Source: CAZVWJ01 sp964631325 (GTDB taxonomy: Bacteria > T1Sed10-126). Taken from it: a DNA stretch of 64,000 nucleotides. The DNA lies in contig CAZVWJ010000010.1 of assembly GCA_964631325.1 (NCBI GenBank), forward strand, positions 1-64,000. The letters run 5' to 3'. How positions within the stretch are numbered: position 1 is the stretch's first letter; every line of letters starts with the position of its first letter. This document shows, one piece after another, positions 17,401-26,191 of this stretch. Made by a program: the position numbers and the translations under genes. Under the pieces are notes generated by a model. It made no database searches and had not been told where the DNA came from. It worked only from the letters and a program-made list of their open reading frames with translations.

Positions 17401-19056
17401 TACAAGGAATATTTAGCCGGTGATTATGAGCAGAAAAAAGTTCCGGTCCGGCGGCGGCTGGCTCGAATTTATGAAAAAAATTCCGCTTACCAGAAAGCCT
17501 TAGACCAGTGGAAAAAAATACACGAACAAACCGAAAACTCTTCAGCCCTGGTCCGGCAGGGTGTTTTGCACCGGAAATTAAAGCACTTCCGGCGGTCAAT
17601 TTCTCTTTTTCAGCGGGTCCTGAAAAACGGTGAATTTGGCCGTAAACAGTGGTTGAACTTCCAGATCGGTCAGAACCTGGTGCGGGCCGGTGAAGACACG
17701 GCCGGTTTTGACCGGCTGACCGGGGCTATAGAAACAGCTCCTGAGACTGCTTCATGGACGAAAAAAGCCCGGCTTAAGGGAATCTCGCTGGCCTTGAATA
17801 ATAACCGGTCTCAGATCGCCGCCCGCTTGTTGACTGAACTGGGTATTGGTCCTCGGTCGGTCCTTTACCGGGCTGAACTTAACCGCCAACAGGGGGATAC
17901 CGGTGCCGCTCTCAGTCACCTGGAAAAATTCCGGGCTGATTATTTTCCGCCGAAAAATAATGCTCTGCAAGATGATTACCGGCAGATAGCAGAGAATATT
18001 TACTGGCAAACTGAATCTTATCAAAAATTGGTTGAACTCCTGCCGGAAGTTCCTGCAACCTCCCGCCTGCAGTTTCACCGGCTCAAGGCCCTGGTCGAGC
18101 TGGATAAAATTGAGGCTGCCAATTTTCTTTACCAACAGCTCAATCAGCCGGTGGTCCCCCGGGCGGCAAGCGAGCTGGGAAATTATTATTTCCACCAGCA
18201 AAAATGGCGGTTGGCCCGGGGTTATTACCGGGAAGCCCGTCCGAATCCCCGGATTGCATTTAGGTTGAGTAAGATCCAGTTGAAGCTGGACCGGCCCCGC
18301 CAGGCTCTGCAGGCACTTCATAACTGTATCCGGCTTTTGCCCCGAGGAGATACTGTTGTTAAACGTTGGTCGGGCCGGCTGTTGGGGCGGCTCGAGAAAA
18401 TAGTTGGTAGCGGTAATCAGCTTCGCTTATCTTCAGCCCGCCTGATTGATAATAACTGGGTGCTATTCAGTGACGTTGATACACGGGCGGTTTCGCTTGG
18501 TTTGCGCTGGAGTATGGATATTAATGATACTCCGCTCGTCTTTCGGTACATCAAGCGGCTACCCGCCCAATTTTCTACTTCGCTGTTCAGCCGCACTGCA
18601 AACTGGCTGAAGAACCGGCAAAGGTGGGAAAAACTTGCCGAATTGACCGCTAAATTTGAAACTGAGGGGGGAACTGCGCCCCTAATATTATCCTATTATC
18701 GGCTGGTTGGGAAAGCTCGGGATAATACTGATACAGCCTTGGTAAGCAGGGTAAATAAGGTTTTGAACCGGGCGATCGAACAAAATTCTCAGTACGGGCC
18801 CCGCCTGCAGAAATTAATTGGTGATATTTATTTTAACCGGGAGAATTTTCAAAAAGCCGCTGTTGAGTATCACAAGGTAAAAATGCTTTTCTCAGCCAAT
18901 GAAACGATCCCGCGAGCAAAATTTATGCTGGGCCGCTGTTATGTAAAGCTGGACAAACCGGAGAAGGCGCGTCAAATTTTCACCGAGCTCCAGGAGGATA
19001 ATACTCTGGCTGAAAACTTACGGCAGAAATCGGAAAAATGGTTAGAAGAACTATAG
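14407..19056 (+). CDS. Giant tetratricopeptide-repeat protein (1,549 residues)
   Basis: The N-terminus has a hydrophobic segment (about 14-40) ending at an Ala-rich SPARAG site, so the protein is exported or membrane-anchored. Almost all the rest consists of helix pairs with TPR spacing, such as GKAYFGLAETYYLQDKFDSA near residue 80 and AKFMLGRCYVKLDKPEKARQ near 1500. Arg, Lys and Leu are abundant. I see no enzyme motif. It begins directly after the tonB-like stop, so it belongs to the ExbB-ExbD-TonB operon. A periplasmic scaffold driven by, or organising, the TonB motor is the likely role. By analogy, ExbBD/TonB/TPR sets occur in gliding and surface-transport systems, but that link is inference. 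Confidence 0.85.
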   Translation: MSNLITLPDNQNHWLSLFGAQAWLILLLVGFIGVISSPARAGLWEIREYRAAVGLLRNGELELARSQYNSFLENYPRSDRRGKAYFGLAETYYLQDKFDSAGEYYYRGLQHNLPDNYKTQAFTRGLESVHRAGRPGLAKKILELSGKKFADQAPDSGLRHALQLFEAEKRYGEALKLIDRVLERRPEASFWLYQKAVVCSRSDSYQAANKYLGQLVEKEDEYGTRARFMRAEIALTRGQLAQARSDYQRLRGAEELKYDALYGLAWIRIKKQNKAAARKLLRKVAGEAPPAKMSLRILAARDLARVYRKMKSVDKAEQWYDTAINLASEPRRSKLCIEFAEYKVEQDKLREAVPYYELARALPLTSKKSLIEGYISRREYKSAANLLEKNLNNNNLNSPRWRRLLAFCYFKLQRLNRALETIPVLKSITERQEKIATMRLRGSIYYRLGELAEARRIFKHWQEKFRGPEPRLNLALVADKQGKKQQARQKLQGLLDGTLSAELKNRVSFHLARMYFEEERARARKYLEQVNPVHLSTDLAVEYKILRLTDRLRRKGPTPRLLTSAQELKKQLKRDVYYSRFYGRLTTSKVPRQWWNSILLPLLKTNQRVRRDWGATTVNRLRRRGWLKLALKTGKQLLVHDYSPGVFQKIKLAHLKTLLQLKKYAELKKSLPSVKKWANWKPANVRPLVLVVARYYREISEPEQGLKSLRKLLKTVPRLRRADSDLIRETMAAFELSLGKIDAARRRLLEVGRDRLSLTGRLNLAITAVHRGQEKETLGKLLSLRQEWDSPPVQLYRYGFKLFRSLDKQQLQDTWSRDFLQTERFSDTDKFNLLVKNIKYWVNEGGETIALGYIGKLSKIFSAHEFLIELGYYRALAFYNRGALEQARQAFNRLRKTYELSDKWLYRCLRTEVELALRLQDWSRAYQHWRELHKLGRGGEAGSRILQGRGVEKYPEKFEKLLAVMEKNYSTYLPRGDTIYWQGRIREKRGSDTQAREKYKEYLAGDYEQKKVPVRRRLARIYEKNSAYQKALDQWKKIHEQTENSSALVRQGVLHRKLKHFRRSISLFQRVLKNGEFGRKQWLNFQIGQNLVRAGEDTAGFDRLTGAIETAPETASWTKKARLKGISLALNNNRSQIAARLLTELGIGPRSVLYRAELNRQQGDTGAALSHLEKFRADYFPPKNNALQDDYRQIAENIYWQTESYQKLVELLPEVPATSRLQFHRLKALVELDKIEAANFLYQQLNQPVVPRAASELGNYYFHQQKWRLARGYYREARPNPRIAFRLSKIQLKLDRPRQALQALHNCIRLLPRGDTVVKRWSGRLLGRLEKIVGSGNQLRLSSARLIDNNWVLFSDVDTRAVSLGLRWSMDINDTPLVFRYIKRLPAQFSTSLFSRTANWLKNRQRWEKLAELTAKFETEGGTAPLILSYYRLVGKARDNTDTALVSRVNKVLNRAIEQNSQYGPRLQKLIGDIYFNRENFQKAAVEYHKVKMLFSANETIPRAKFMLGRCYVKLDKPEKARQIFTELQEDNTLAENLRQKSEKWLEEL

Positions 19057-19397
19057 CTGTTCTTCTTTTGCTGGTGGTTATCACTGTGCCGGCACGGGGA
19101 CAGGAAAGAATAATTATTGAAGGGGAAAGTCTGGAAAAACCGAAAAGCGCCCTCCAGTACAAAACTGAGTTTGATTCGGGCCCCCTGGAAATATTAACTC
19201 AAACCGAAGACATTCCCGCACCAACCAGTCAGGATACAGGCCCCGTGGCCCAACCTCTGGATGCGGGTAAACAGATGCTGGCTCCCCAGCCCCGCCTCGA
19301 TACTCAACATCAAACAGCGGTTAACGAGTTTACGGCAAAACAGCTTTATCTCTTTTTCTCCGGTACCGGAGCTCTCCTGCTCCTCCTACTCTCCTGA
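19038..19397 (+). CDS. Small exported protein with C-terminal membrane anchor
   Basis: The 119-residue product starts with a signal peptide (about 1-22, ending near ARGQ). It continues with an acidic, Pro-rich segment and ends in a hydrophobic run of Leu (about 105-119). It overlaps the end of the giant TPR gene by 19 bases, so it is the last gene of the TonB operon. The family is unrecognised. The topology (periplasmic domain with a tail anchor) would suit a small partner of the TPR protein. Its stop is followed at once by a family B structured element. Confidence 0.65.
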   Translation: MVRRTIAVLLLLVVITVPARGQERIIIEGESLEKPKSALQYKTEFDSGPLEILTQTEDIPAPTSQDTGPVAQPLDAGKQMLAPQPRLDTQHQTAVNEFTAKQLYLFFSGTGALLLLLLS

Positions 19398-19399
19398 AT

Positions 19400-19723
19400 T
19401 TAGCCCGGATAATTCACGACAGCGTGACTGTCGCGAATTATCCGTCCGAAGGACAGCCTTCAATCGAGGCACCATATTTAGTGTTTAGCGCTGGCGAAGG
19501 GCTCTCAACGCAATTTTAGTGGTGAAGCTTCACAATAAAACTACTCGATTGTAGGCTGGGTTAACCCAGCACTCAAGTAGAACAAATATATTCCCTTAAA
19601 ACAGTCTGTAATTTTTCGGGCCAATATTACAACTTGATTTATTTGCTCATACAGCCTTGAGTGCTGTATCATAGATACACATCATGCACGAAATTTTAGA
19701 ATTTCGTGCATGATGTGGGCTAA
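19400..19723 (+). repeat. Family B structured element, copy 2
   Basis: The ends TTAGCCC (19400) and GGGCTAA (19717) are inverted repeats. Inside are a hairpin of AATTCACGACAG with CTGTCGCGAATT, a long-range helix of GACAGCCTTCAATCGAG with CTCGATTGTAGGCTG, and a helix of CAGCACTCAAG with CTTGAGTGCTG. The element fills the gap between the TonB operon and gspC, with its 3' end on the gspC leader. Confidence 0.88.
19678..19717 (+). promoter_or_regulatory. Terminal hairpin of the family B element, just before the gspC ribosome binding site
   Basis: CATCATGCACGAAATT and AATTTCGTGCATGATG pair perfectly around the loop TTAG, extended to 18 base pairs. It lies 13 bases before GGAGG. It could shield or expose the gspC start, or act as a processing or termination signal. 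The equivalent hairpin before metX has a different sequence but stays paired. Confidence 0.5.
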
Positions 19724-19742
19724 AAAGCTGGAGGAAAAGTGG

Positions 19743-20591
19743 ATGTGGAAGTTAGTTGTCTGGTCGCTTACCGGGCTGTTGTTTGGATTTCTGGTTTCCG
19801 GGACGGTTAATATTTTATTGGTTAGCCGGGGAGGTATTCAGCCTTTTCCCAAAAAAGTAAAGACTGTAGAACAGGTTGAAAAAACTTCTGGTCAGCCTGT
19901 TTCATACAAGCCGGTTTCGGATTTTTTTCTGATTGAAGAAAGCGGTTCTTCGTCGGCCCAAGAAAGTTCTCACCGGAATCAAGTTACGCTGGCCGAGACA
20001 GAAACTGTTGAATCCACGGAGTTACCCCTGGAGCTGGTGGGGACCCTGGCCGGCGCTAAATCTTATAGCCGGGCAGTTTTTCGCTCGCTTGATCCTCGTA
20101 AGACTTTTACCCTGGAGCCCGGAGAAGAGTGGGGGGAGTTTAAGTTGCTTGCGGTTGAATCGGACAGAGTTAAAATTTTAAATTTTAAGAAGGACCAGGA
20201 GGAATACTTAACGATTGCCAGGTCAGCAAAATCATCACTTGAGGATAAGAAGAAAAAATCCGGTGTTGAAAAAGTCAGCCGCTATCGAATTAATCAGGCT
20301 ATTCACAGCAACATTAATAATTTGCTGGCTACCGTCGATGCGGGGCCCGAGCTCCGGAACGGTAAAATTATCGGTTTCCGATTAAAACATTTGAACGGTA
20401 AACCGGGCAAATTATTAAAAAAACTGGGTTTTCAAAAGGATGATATAATTACCCGGGTAAATGGACAAAAAGTTAATAGTGTTGAGAAAGCGCTGAGTCT
20501 GTGGTCGCAACTGCGAAATAAAAAAGAATTTGTAATAAGGGTGCTACGTGATGGGAAGAAGCAGAAGTTATCCTACCGGCTTACTCGCTAG
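19743..20591 (+). CDS. gspC: Type II secretion system protein C (GspC), PDZ type
   Basis: GspC links the inner-membrane platform to the secretin. I start it at the ATG at 19743, ten bases after GGAGG, because a farther upstream ATG at 19710 lies inside the hairpin. One transmembrane helix (about 5-28) is followed by an HR-type domain (about 85-150, including ELPLELVGTLAG). A PDZ-like domain ends the protein (about 200-280, with GFQKDDIITRVNGQKVNS). The stop overlaps the gspD start by about 40 bases. This is the first gene of the T2SS operon. Confidence 0.85.
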   Translation: MWKLVVWSLTGLLFGFLVSGTVNILLVSRGGIQPFPKKVKTVEQVEKTSGQPVSYKPVSDFFLIEESGSSSAQESSHRNQVTLAETETVESTELPLELVGTLAGAKSYSRAVFRSLDPRKTFTLEPGEEWGEFKLLAVESDRVKILNFKKDQEEYLTIARSAKSSLEDKKKKSGVEKVSRYRINQAIHSNINNLLATVDAGPELRNGKIIGFRLKHLNGKPGKLLKKLGFQKDDIITRVNGQKVNSVEKALSLWSQLRNKKEFVIRVLRDGKKQKLSYRLTR

Positions 20592-23508
20592 TTTTTTCCT
20601 GATTTTCCTGGCCTGCCTGCTGATTGCCCCTTTTCTGCGGGCGGCTGAATTTTTTCAGGCCGGAAAAATTGATCATGGAGAAACGTATCACCGGGCCCGA
20701 AAATATTTTAACGAAGGGAAAAAAGAGGAAGCCAGGAAATTGCTCAGGTCTCTGCTCAAGCAACAGCCAGACACTTCGGTGGCTCGCAATGCCCACTATC
20801 TGCTGGGGAAAATCATCTATCAACAGGGTAATGCTCCGCTTGCCGCGGTCAAGCAGTTCTACCGGGTTTATTCGCAGTATCCCCGCAGTAATCTCACCGA
20901 TGATGCACTCTATTTTATTGCTGAAATTTTTATCGATCAGCTCGATCAGCCGGAAACCGCTATCCCTTACTTGAAAGCGATTAAGGATAATTTTTCTGAG
21001 GCTGATTATCACGAAGAGGCCGTCAATCGTCTGGAAAGTTTACTCGAAGATGAGGCTGTTCAACCCCGCTCCTATACCCTGGATAACATTCCGCCGCCGG
21101 CAATTAAACTTAATTTTGAAAAAATCGAACTGAAGGATTTTATTTCCACTTACGCGGATTTAACCGGGAAGAATTTTATGTACAGACCAAGCATAAATGG
21201 GAAAGTAACTTTGCTCGGCAAACAGCCTATTCCGGTCCACGATTTATTTGATGTCTTTATCCAGGTCCTGGAAGCCCGGGGTTACACGGCGGTGAAAGAG
21301 GGAGGGACCTACAAGGTCAAGCGGATAAAAAACGCCCGCCGTGAAGGAGTCCCTTTCGGGCAGGCAAAATCCGGCCTGGAAACGAGGTTTTATTCTCTGG
21401 ACGGCCTTCCCTGGAATGATCTTAAATCTATTTTAAGTTCTTTTCTCCCCAACTATTACCAGTATAATTACCTAACTGACCTGGATAAGATAATGATTAC
21501 CGGGCGGCCGGATAAATTGAAGGAAACCAGGAAATTACTTGCTGGCTTGAAAGCGATGAATGCGCCGCCGGCAGGCAAAAAAATTATCAGCTATTCTCCC
21601 AAATACGTCGACGTGGGTAAACTGGCCGGTGAATTGAAAAATATGCTCAAGGATTTTTTAAACCAGCGAAGCTTTCAGTTCATCCGGATGGATAATACTA
21701 ACCGTCTCTACGTGATTGTAGCCGAGGAAAAAGCGGACTTTGTGCGTAAAATGTGTAAAAGGCTTGATAAGGATATCGTTGATCGTCTGCGGATTAAGGT
21801 TTTTCGCCTGGAGCACGCCTCGGTTTCTCAGGTGGCTGATCGGATTAAGAAGATGCTGGCGGTTCTGCCCGGCGGATTTGCCGGGAATAAGGTTCGCCTG
21901 GTTCCGGACAAGCGGCAGAAGGCTATTGTGGTTTCTTCTATTTCTCAGCGGATTTTTAAAATGATTTCCCGCTTGATTAGTCAGCTCGACAAGCCAACGC
22001 CGGAGGCGCCAAAAGGAATCGAAGTATTTAAACTAAAGTATTCTCAGCCCAAGGAAGTAGTCGGCCAGCTCCGGGATTTACTTCTGGCTCTGCCGGAAAA
22101 TTATTCAAAAAATGACTTTAAGCTGATCCCCGACAATCGCCGGCAGGCGGTTGTGGCTTCTGCCAATTCAACGGAAATATTTTCAGTAATTGAGCGGATG
22201 CTGAAGCATCTTGACCAGAAAAGCCCCAGCCGGCCGGAAAATATTCGGATCTTTCACCTTGACCACGCCCGGGTTGAGGCAATGGCTAAAATAGTTAACC
22301 AGATTAAAGAAGTACTGCCCGGGCACGTGCCGGAGAGTAAAATAAAAGTTATTGCCGACCAGCGCCAGCAGGCTATTGTTGTCTCCGCCGAATCCCGAAA
22401 AGTTTTTCCGATTGTGGAGAGAATTATTAATGAGCTCGACAAGGAAAGTACCCGCCAGCCGAACCGCCATCACGTTTACAAGGTCCACAATATTTCAGCC
22501 GGCCCCCTGGCTGAAAAATTACAATTTTTGTTCAAAGGAGAGGATTCCAAGTCTGATTTACGCGTGACCGCCGACGAGCAGACCAACAGTCTAATTGTCT
22601 CGGCACCGCCAGATGAATTCTCAACGATAAAAAAAATGATTAAGAAACTTGATTCTCCCAAGCAACAGATTCTTGTCGATGTCTACATAGTGGAAGCCTC
22701 TGCTGATAAAACCAGGCAGTTGGGGATCCAGTGGGGAGCTGAAGGGGAGGTGACTGTCTCTGGCTCCGGTCGCCAGGCGGCAATTGGAACAAACCTGGGG
22801 TTGGGGTCGAAGGATAACTTATTTGGTTTTAATGCCGGAATCCTAAGTGAAAATAAGAAGACTCTGCTCAGCGTTTTGCATGCTTATAAGACGGACGAGG
22901 ATTTCAATATCTTATCAACCACACACCTGATGGCCAATGAAAATGAAAAGGCTTCTATTTCTGTCGGTGATGTGGTTCCTATTCTCAAGGACTCTCAAGT
23001 TACCGAAGGGGGCTCCCTGAACAAAACTTACAGTTTTGAGAACGTTGGCATCGATCTGCAGATGACCCCCACTCTCAGTGGTGATAGCACCGTTTCCCTG
23101 GATATTAACCAGAAAATTGAGGAACTTCAGTCTTCAGGAGACAATAAAGTCTTCGGCGCTCCAACCCGGAAATCTCGGGATGTGCAAACTACTGTAACTG
23201 TGCCCGATAATATCACCCTGGTCCTGGGTGGAGTTCTAAAAACCAAGCAGAACAACACTAATAATTCTGTTCCCTATCTTTCTGCTATTCCGGGGCTTGG
23301 CTACCTTTTTGCTTCCAGTAGTGACGTCCGGGAACGCCGTAATCTGTTGATTTTTCTTACTCCTCATATCCTTCGTTCGGGCGAGGAAGCGGCCGCAATA
23401 ACCCGGCAAATGCGGCAGGAGGCTGGAGGCACTCACCCCCTGAAGGTTTCTCCCAAGGAATTTTTGCAGCAACAGAAAATTTCCGATTCGCCGGCTCAGA
23501 ATGACTGA
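20551..23508 (+). CDS. gspD: Type II secretion system secretin (GspD) with extra N1-type repeats
   Basis: GspD forms the outer-membrane pore of the T2SS. A signal peptide (about 1-32) is followed by TPR-like helices (about 35-165), which are absent from classical GspD. An N0-like domain begins near residue 186. About six N1-type ring domains begin near 277, 342, 412, 489, 564 and 640, most of them ending in a hydrophobic strand such as QKAIVVSS or QAIVVSAESR. The secretin domain runs from about 706 to 935 (IVEASADKTRQLGIQWG to RRNLLIFLTPHIL). At 985 residues it is longer than typical GspD (about 650-750). It overlaps gspE by eight bases. Confidence 0.92.
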   Translation: MGRSRSYPTGLLASFFLIFLACLLIAPFLRAAEFFQAGKIDHGETYHRARKYFNEGKKEEARKLLRSLLKQQPDTSVARNAHYLLGKIIYQQGNAPLAAVKQFYRVYSQYPRSNLTDDALYFIAEIFIDQLDQPETAIPYLKAIKDNFSEADYHEEAVNRLESLLEDEAVQPRSYTLDNIPPPAIKLNFEKIELKDFISTYADLTGKNFMYRPSINGKVTLLGKQPIPVHDLFDVFIQVLEARGYTAVKEGGTYKVKRIKNARREGVPFGQAKSGLETRFYSLDGLPWNDLKSILSSFLPNYYQYNYLTDLDKIMITGRPDKLKETRKLLAGLKAMNAPPAGKKIISYSPKYVDVGKLAGELKNMLKDFLNQRSFQFIRMDNTNRLYVIVAEEKADFVRKMCKRLDKDIVDRLRIKVFRLEHASVSQVADRIKKMLAVLPGGFAGNKVRLVPDKRQKAIVVSSISQRIFKMISRLISQLDKPTPEAPKGIEVFKLKYSQPKEVVGQLRDLLLALPENYSKNDFKLIPDNRRQAVVASANSTEIFSVIERMLKHLDQKSPSRPENIRIFHLDHARVEAMAKIVNQIKEVLPGHVPESKIKVIADQRQQAIVVSAESRKVFPIVERIINELDKESTRQPNRHHVYKVHNISAGPLAEKLQFLFKGEDSKSDLRVTADEQTNSLIVSAPPDEFSTIKKMIKKLDSPKQQILVDVYIVEASADKTRQLGIQWGAEGEVTVSGSGRQAAIGTNLGLGSKDNLFGFNAGILSENKKTLLSVLHAYKTDEDFNILSTTHLMANENEKASISVGDVVPILKDSQVTEGGSLNKTYSFENVGIDLQMTPTLSGDSTVSLDINQKIEELQSSGDNKVFGAPTRKSRDVQTTVTVPDNITLVLGGVLKTKQNNTNNSVPYLSAIPGLGYLFASSSDVRERRNLLIFLTPHILRSGEEAAAITRQMRQEAGGTHPLKVSPKEFLQQQKISDSPAQND

Positions 23509-24967
23509 ACCGTCTGTCGAAAATCAGGCCGGAACTACTGCTGAGCTTCAGTTAGATGATGTTTTTCAGCAGGTTCCTTTCCGTTTCTTTCGGACGAATA
23601 CCATCCTTCCCGTTGAAATATCTGAATCCGGCCGGCTGGTTGTGGGAGTTTCCGACTCCTGTGATCCTCAGTTGCTGGATAATCTTTCCCTCCAGCTTGA
23701 CTGTGGTCTTGAGACAGTGCAGATGGAGGCTGCGGAGATAAAAGATACGTTGAGCCGGCTCGAAAGCGAACGCCTGGCTGAAAGTGAGGCTGATTTTGAA
23801 TCGCTTTCCGCCGAGACCCTTTCCTCTTTTCGCAACCAGGTCCGGGAACAGCGCCAGAAGTTAGATACTTCGGAAGAAGCCCCGATCGCCAGCCGGGTCA
23901 ACAGCATTATTGCCGAGGGTGTTCTCGCCGGGGCCTCTGATATTCACTTTGAGCCGCGCGAGGAAGAAATTCAAGTCAGGTTTCGCCACGAGGGTATTCT
24001 CTCCGCTCACGAGAGCCTTCCCCGCGATATTCTGCCCGGGCTGATTTCCCGGATTAAGGTGATGGCCAACCTTGATATTTCCGAACAGCTTAAGCCCCAG
24101 GACGGTCGGATGAATCTGGATATTGGAAACAAAGACATTGACGTCCGGGTTTCTATTGTTCCTACGGTTCACGGGGAACGGGCGGTGCTCCGTCTGCTGG
24201 ATCGAGACACTCTAAAAAATTCCCCGGCGGAACTGGGACTGCGACCCGAGCAAGTCAGCCAGGTTGAATCACTTCTTTCCAGTCCGGACGGGATAATCCT
24301 GGTTACTGGTCCCACCGGCTCCGGCAAGACAACCAGTCTTTATTGTTTTCTCCAGCAGTTAAAATCCGGTGAAAAAAATATTATTACGCTTGAAGACCCG
24401 GTAGAGTATCAACTGGAGGGAATTAACCAGATCGAGATAAAACCGCGCCAGGGACTCACCTTTGCCAGCGGGTTGCGCAGTGTTTTGCGCCAGGACCCGG
24501 ATATTATCATGGTCGGTGAAATCCGGGACCGGGAGAGCGCCGAGCTGGCCGTCCACGCCTCCCTGACCGGCCATTTGGTTTTCACCACTTTGCACACCCG
24601 CAGTTCTATTGGCGCCTTGAGCCGGCTGATTGATCTCGGGCTTGATCCTTACCTGATCGGAGCCGGTGTTCGCGCAATCATGGCCCAGCGGCTGATTCGC
24701 TTGCTCTGCCCTGAATGCGAAGGCGGCACTCAGCAGGAAAATTGCGAGGAGTGCCGGGGGAGCGGTTTTTCCGGTCGCCAGGCCCTGTTTGAAATTCTTG
24801 AAGTGGACAGCCGCATCCGGGAACTGTTGGACGAGGGAGCCGGGGAAGAAGCGGTTCGCTCTCACCTGCAGTCCACCGGTTTTCAACCTCTTGCCGCCGA
24901 GGGAGAACGAGTTGTTGAATCGGGCTTAACTACGGCCCGGGAAGTGAGTCGGGTCTTACGCCTGTGA
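23501..24967 (+). CDS. gspE: Type II secretion ATPase (GspE)
   Basis: GspE hydrolyses ATP to drive pseudopilus assembly. An MshEN-like N-terminal domain (about 20-90) precedes the ATPase core. Walker A GPTGSGKTTS is near residue 269, the Asp box ITLEDPVEYQ near 295, Walker B IIMVGEIRD near 336, and the His box HASLTGHLVFTTLHT near 350-363. A four-Cys zinc module (CPEC, then CEECRGSG, about 403-421) follows, as in T2SS ATPases. At 488 residues it is of normal length. It overlaps gspD and is followed 13 bases later by gspF. Confidence 0.95.
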   Translation: MTEPSVENQAGTTAELQLDDVFQQVPFRFFRTNTILPVEISESGRLVVGVSDSCDPQLLDNLSLQLDCGLETVQMEAAEIKDTLSRLESERLAESEADFESLSAETLSSFRNQVREQRQKLDTSEEAPIASRVNSIIAEGVLAGASDIHFEPREEEIQVRFRHEGILSAHESLPRDILPGLISRIKVMANLDISEQLKPQDGRMNLDIGNKDIDVRVSIVPTVHGERAVLRLLDRDTLKNSPAELGLRPEQVSQVESLLSSPDGIILVTGPTGSGKTTSLYCFLQQLKSGEKNIITLEDPVEYQLEGINQIEIKPRQGLTFASGLRSVLRQDPDIIMVGEIRDRESAELAVHASLTGHLVFTTLHTRSSIGALSRLIDLGLDPYLIGAGVRAIMAQRLIRLLCPECEGGTQQENCEECRGSGFSGRQALFEILEVDSRIRELLDEGAGEEAVRSHLQSTGFQPLAAEGERVVESGLTTAREVSRVLRL

Positions 24968-24980
24968 TGCTCAATCAACA

Positions 24981-26156
24981 ATGAAAAGCTTTAAATTTGA
25001 AGCCATTGACGGCCACGGGGCGGTTAGAAAAGGCCGGCGAGTCGCTGCGGATCGAGCCGCCCTCGAGGATTTTTTTGCCCAGCAGGGGCTTTCTCCTCTT
25101 TCAGTGGAGGAAGTTAAGTCCTACCGGTCCCGACCGATTCGACGCCGCCGGCTTCTGGCCCGGCTGTTTCGAAATATGAAACTTTTCCTCGAGAGCGGCA
25201 TGGAACTGATTCCAGCGCTCAGCCAGGTTAAGGACCGGCTCGATGAACCCCAGCTGGCCGCCTGCCTGGAAACGGTAATAACTGACCTGCAAAATGGCCG
25301 TTCACTGGCTGACTCTCTGCGCTCCTGTTCTCCTTATATTCCACCTGCCGCTCACCGGCTCTGTGCCGTCGGTGAACAGTCCGGCCAGCTTGCCGAAGTC
25401 TGTGGTGAACTCTCTGATTATTTTAAAGTCCGTTATCAGTTCCTTGAAAAACTTTATAATTTACTTCTCTATCCGCTTATTGTTCTTGGAATTGGCTGCT
25501 TGATTCTCGTCTTTTTGCTTATTTACGTCTTACCCCGGCTTTCCGCTTTGCTCCAACAGCCTGATTCATCCCTACCCTTTATGACTCGTTTTCTGCTTTC
25601 CTTGAGTAGTTTTACCCGCAGTTGGTATATTCTCCCGGTGCTTCTTTTGTTCAGTTTGGGCGGCTATGCGATTTATCGCCTTTTTAAGCGTCCGGTGGTC
25701 CAGAATTATCTGGCCTGGTTGCTTTTGTATTCCGCCCTTTATAGACGCTTGAAGACCCAGTTGCTGGCCCTGACAATGTCGATGTGTCTCCGTGTCAACA
25801 TGGAGATAGATCGGGCGCTCGAGTTGACCCGTCAGGTGGTCGGGAATCCTTACCTCCAGGAACGTTTGCGTGATGTTACGGAATCCGTGCGGGGAGGCCA
25901 TATGTTAACCGATAGCCTTCAGCGTAATAATTTTGATATGATCCCTTATGACAGCCTGGCTACCGGGGAACAGAGCGGTAACCTCGGCGGTGTTTTTGAA
26001 TTCCAGGCCGAGCTCCTGCAGGAAGAAATAGACGAGACCCTTTCCCGGGTGGTCACGCTCTTTGAACCGGTAATGATTCTTTTGCTCACGGGAGTGGTCG
26101 GTTTTATCCTTGCCGCGGTAATGCTCCCGATCGTCCAGATGAGCACCGCCTTTTGA
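24981..26156 (+). CDS. gspF: Type II secretion platform protein (GspF)
   Basis: GspF is the polytopic inner-membrane protein on which GspE acts. The protein has two T2SF domains (about 45-165 and 250-370) with transmembrane segments near 155-180, 210-225 and 365-388. The family pattern RNMKLFLESGMELIPAL starts the first domain and TGEQSGNL lies in the second. At 391 residues it is of standard length. The operon position between gspE and gspG is typical. Confidence 0.95.
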   Translation: MKSFKFEAIDGHGAVRKGRRVAADRAALEDFFAQQGLSPLSVEEVKSYRSRPIRRRRLLARLFRNMKLFLESGMELIPALSQVKDRLDEPQLAACLETVITDLQNGRSLADSLRSCSPYIPPAAHRLCAVGEQSGQLAEVCGELSDYFKVRYQFLEKLYNLLLYPLIVLGIGCLILVFLLIYVLPRLSALLQQPDSSLPFMTRFLLSLSSFTRSWYILPVLLLFSLGGYAIYRLFKRPVVQNYLAWLLLYSALYRRLKTQLLALTMSMCLRVNMEIDRALELTRQVVGNPYLQERLRDVTESVRGGHMLTDSLQRNNFDMIPYDSLATGEQSGNLGGVFEFQAELLQEEIDETLSRVVTLFEPVMILLLTGVVGFILAAVMLPIVQMSTAF

Positions 26157-26191
26157 CGAGATTTAGGTTTAAAATTTAAGGAGTGATATTT

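Noticed and set aside
24359..24886. Minus-strand frame of 175 codons within gspE
   Set aside because: It is the antisense shadow of a well-supported gene.
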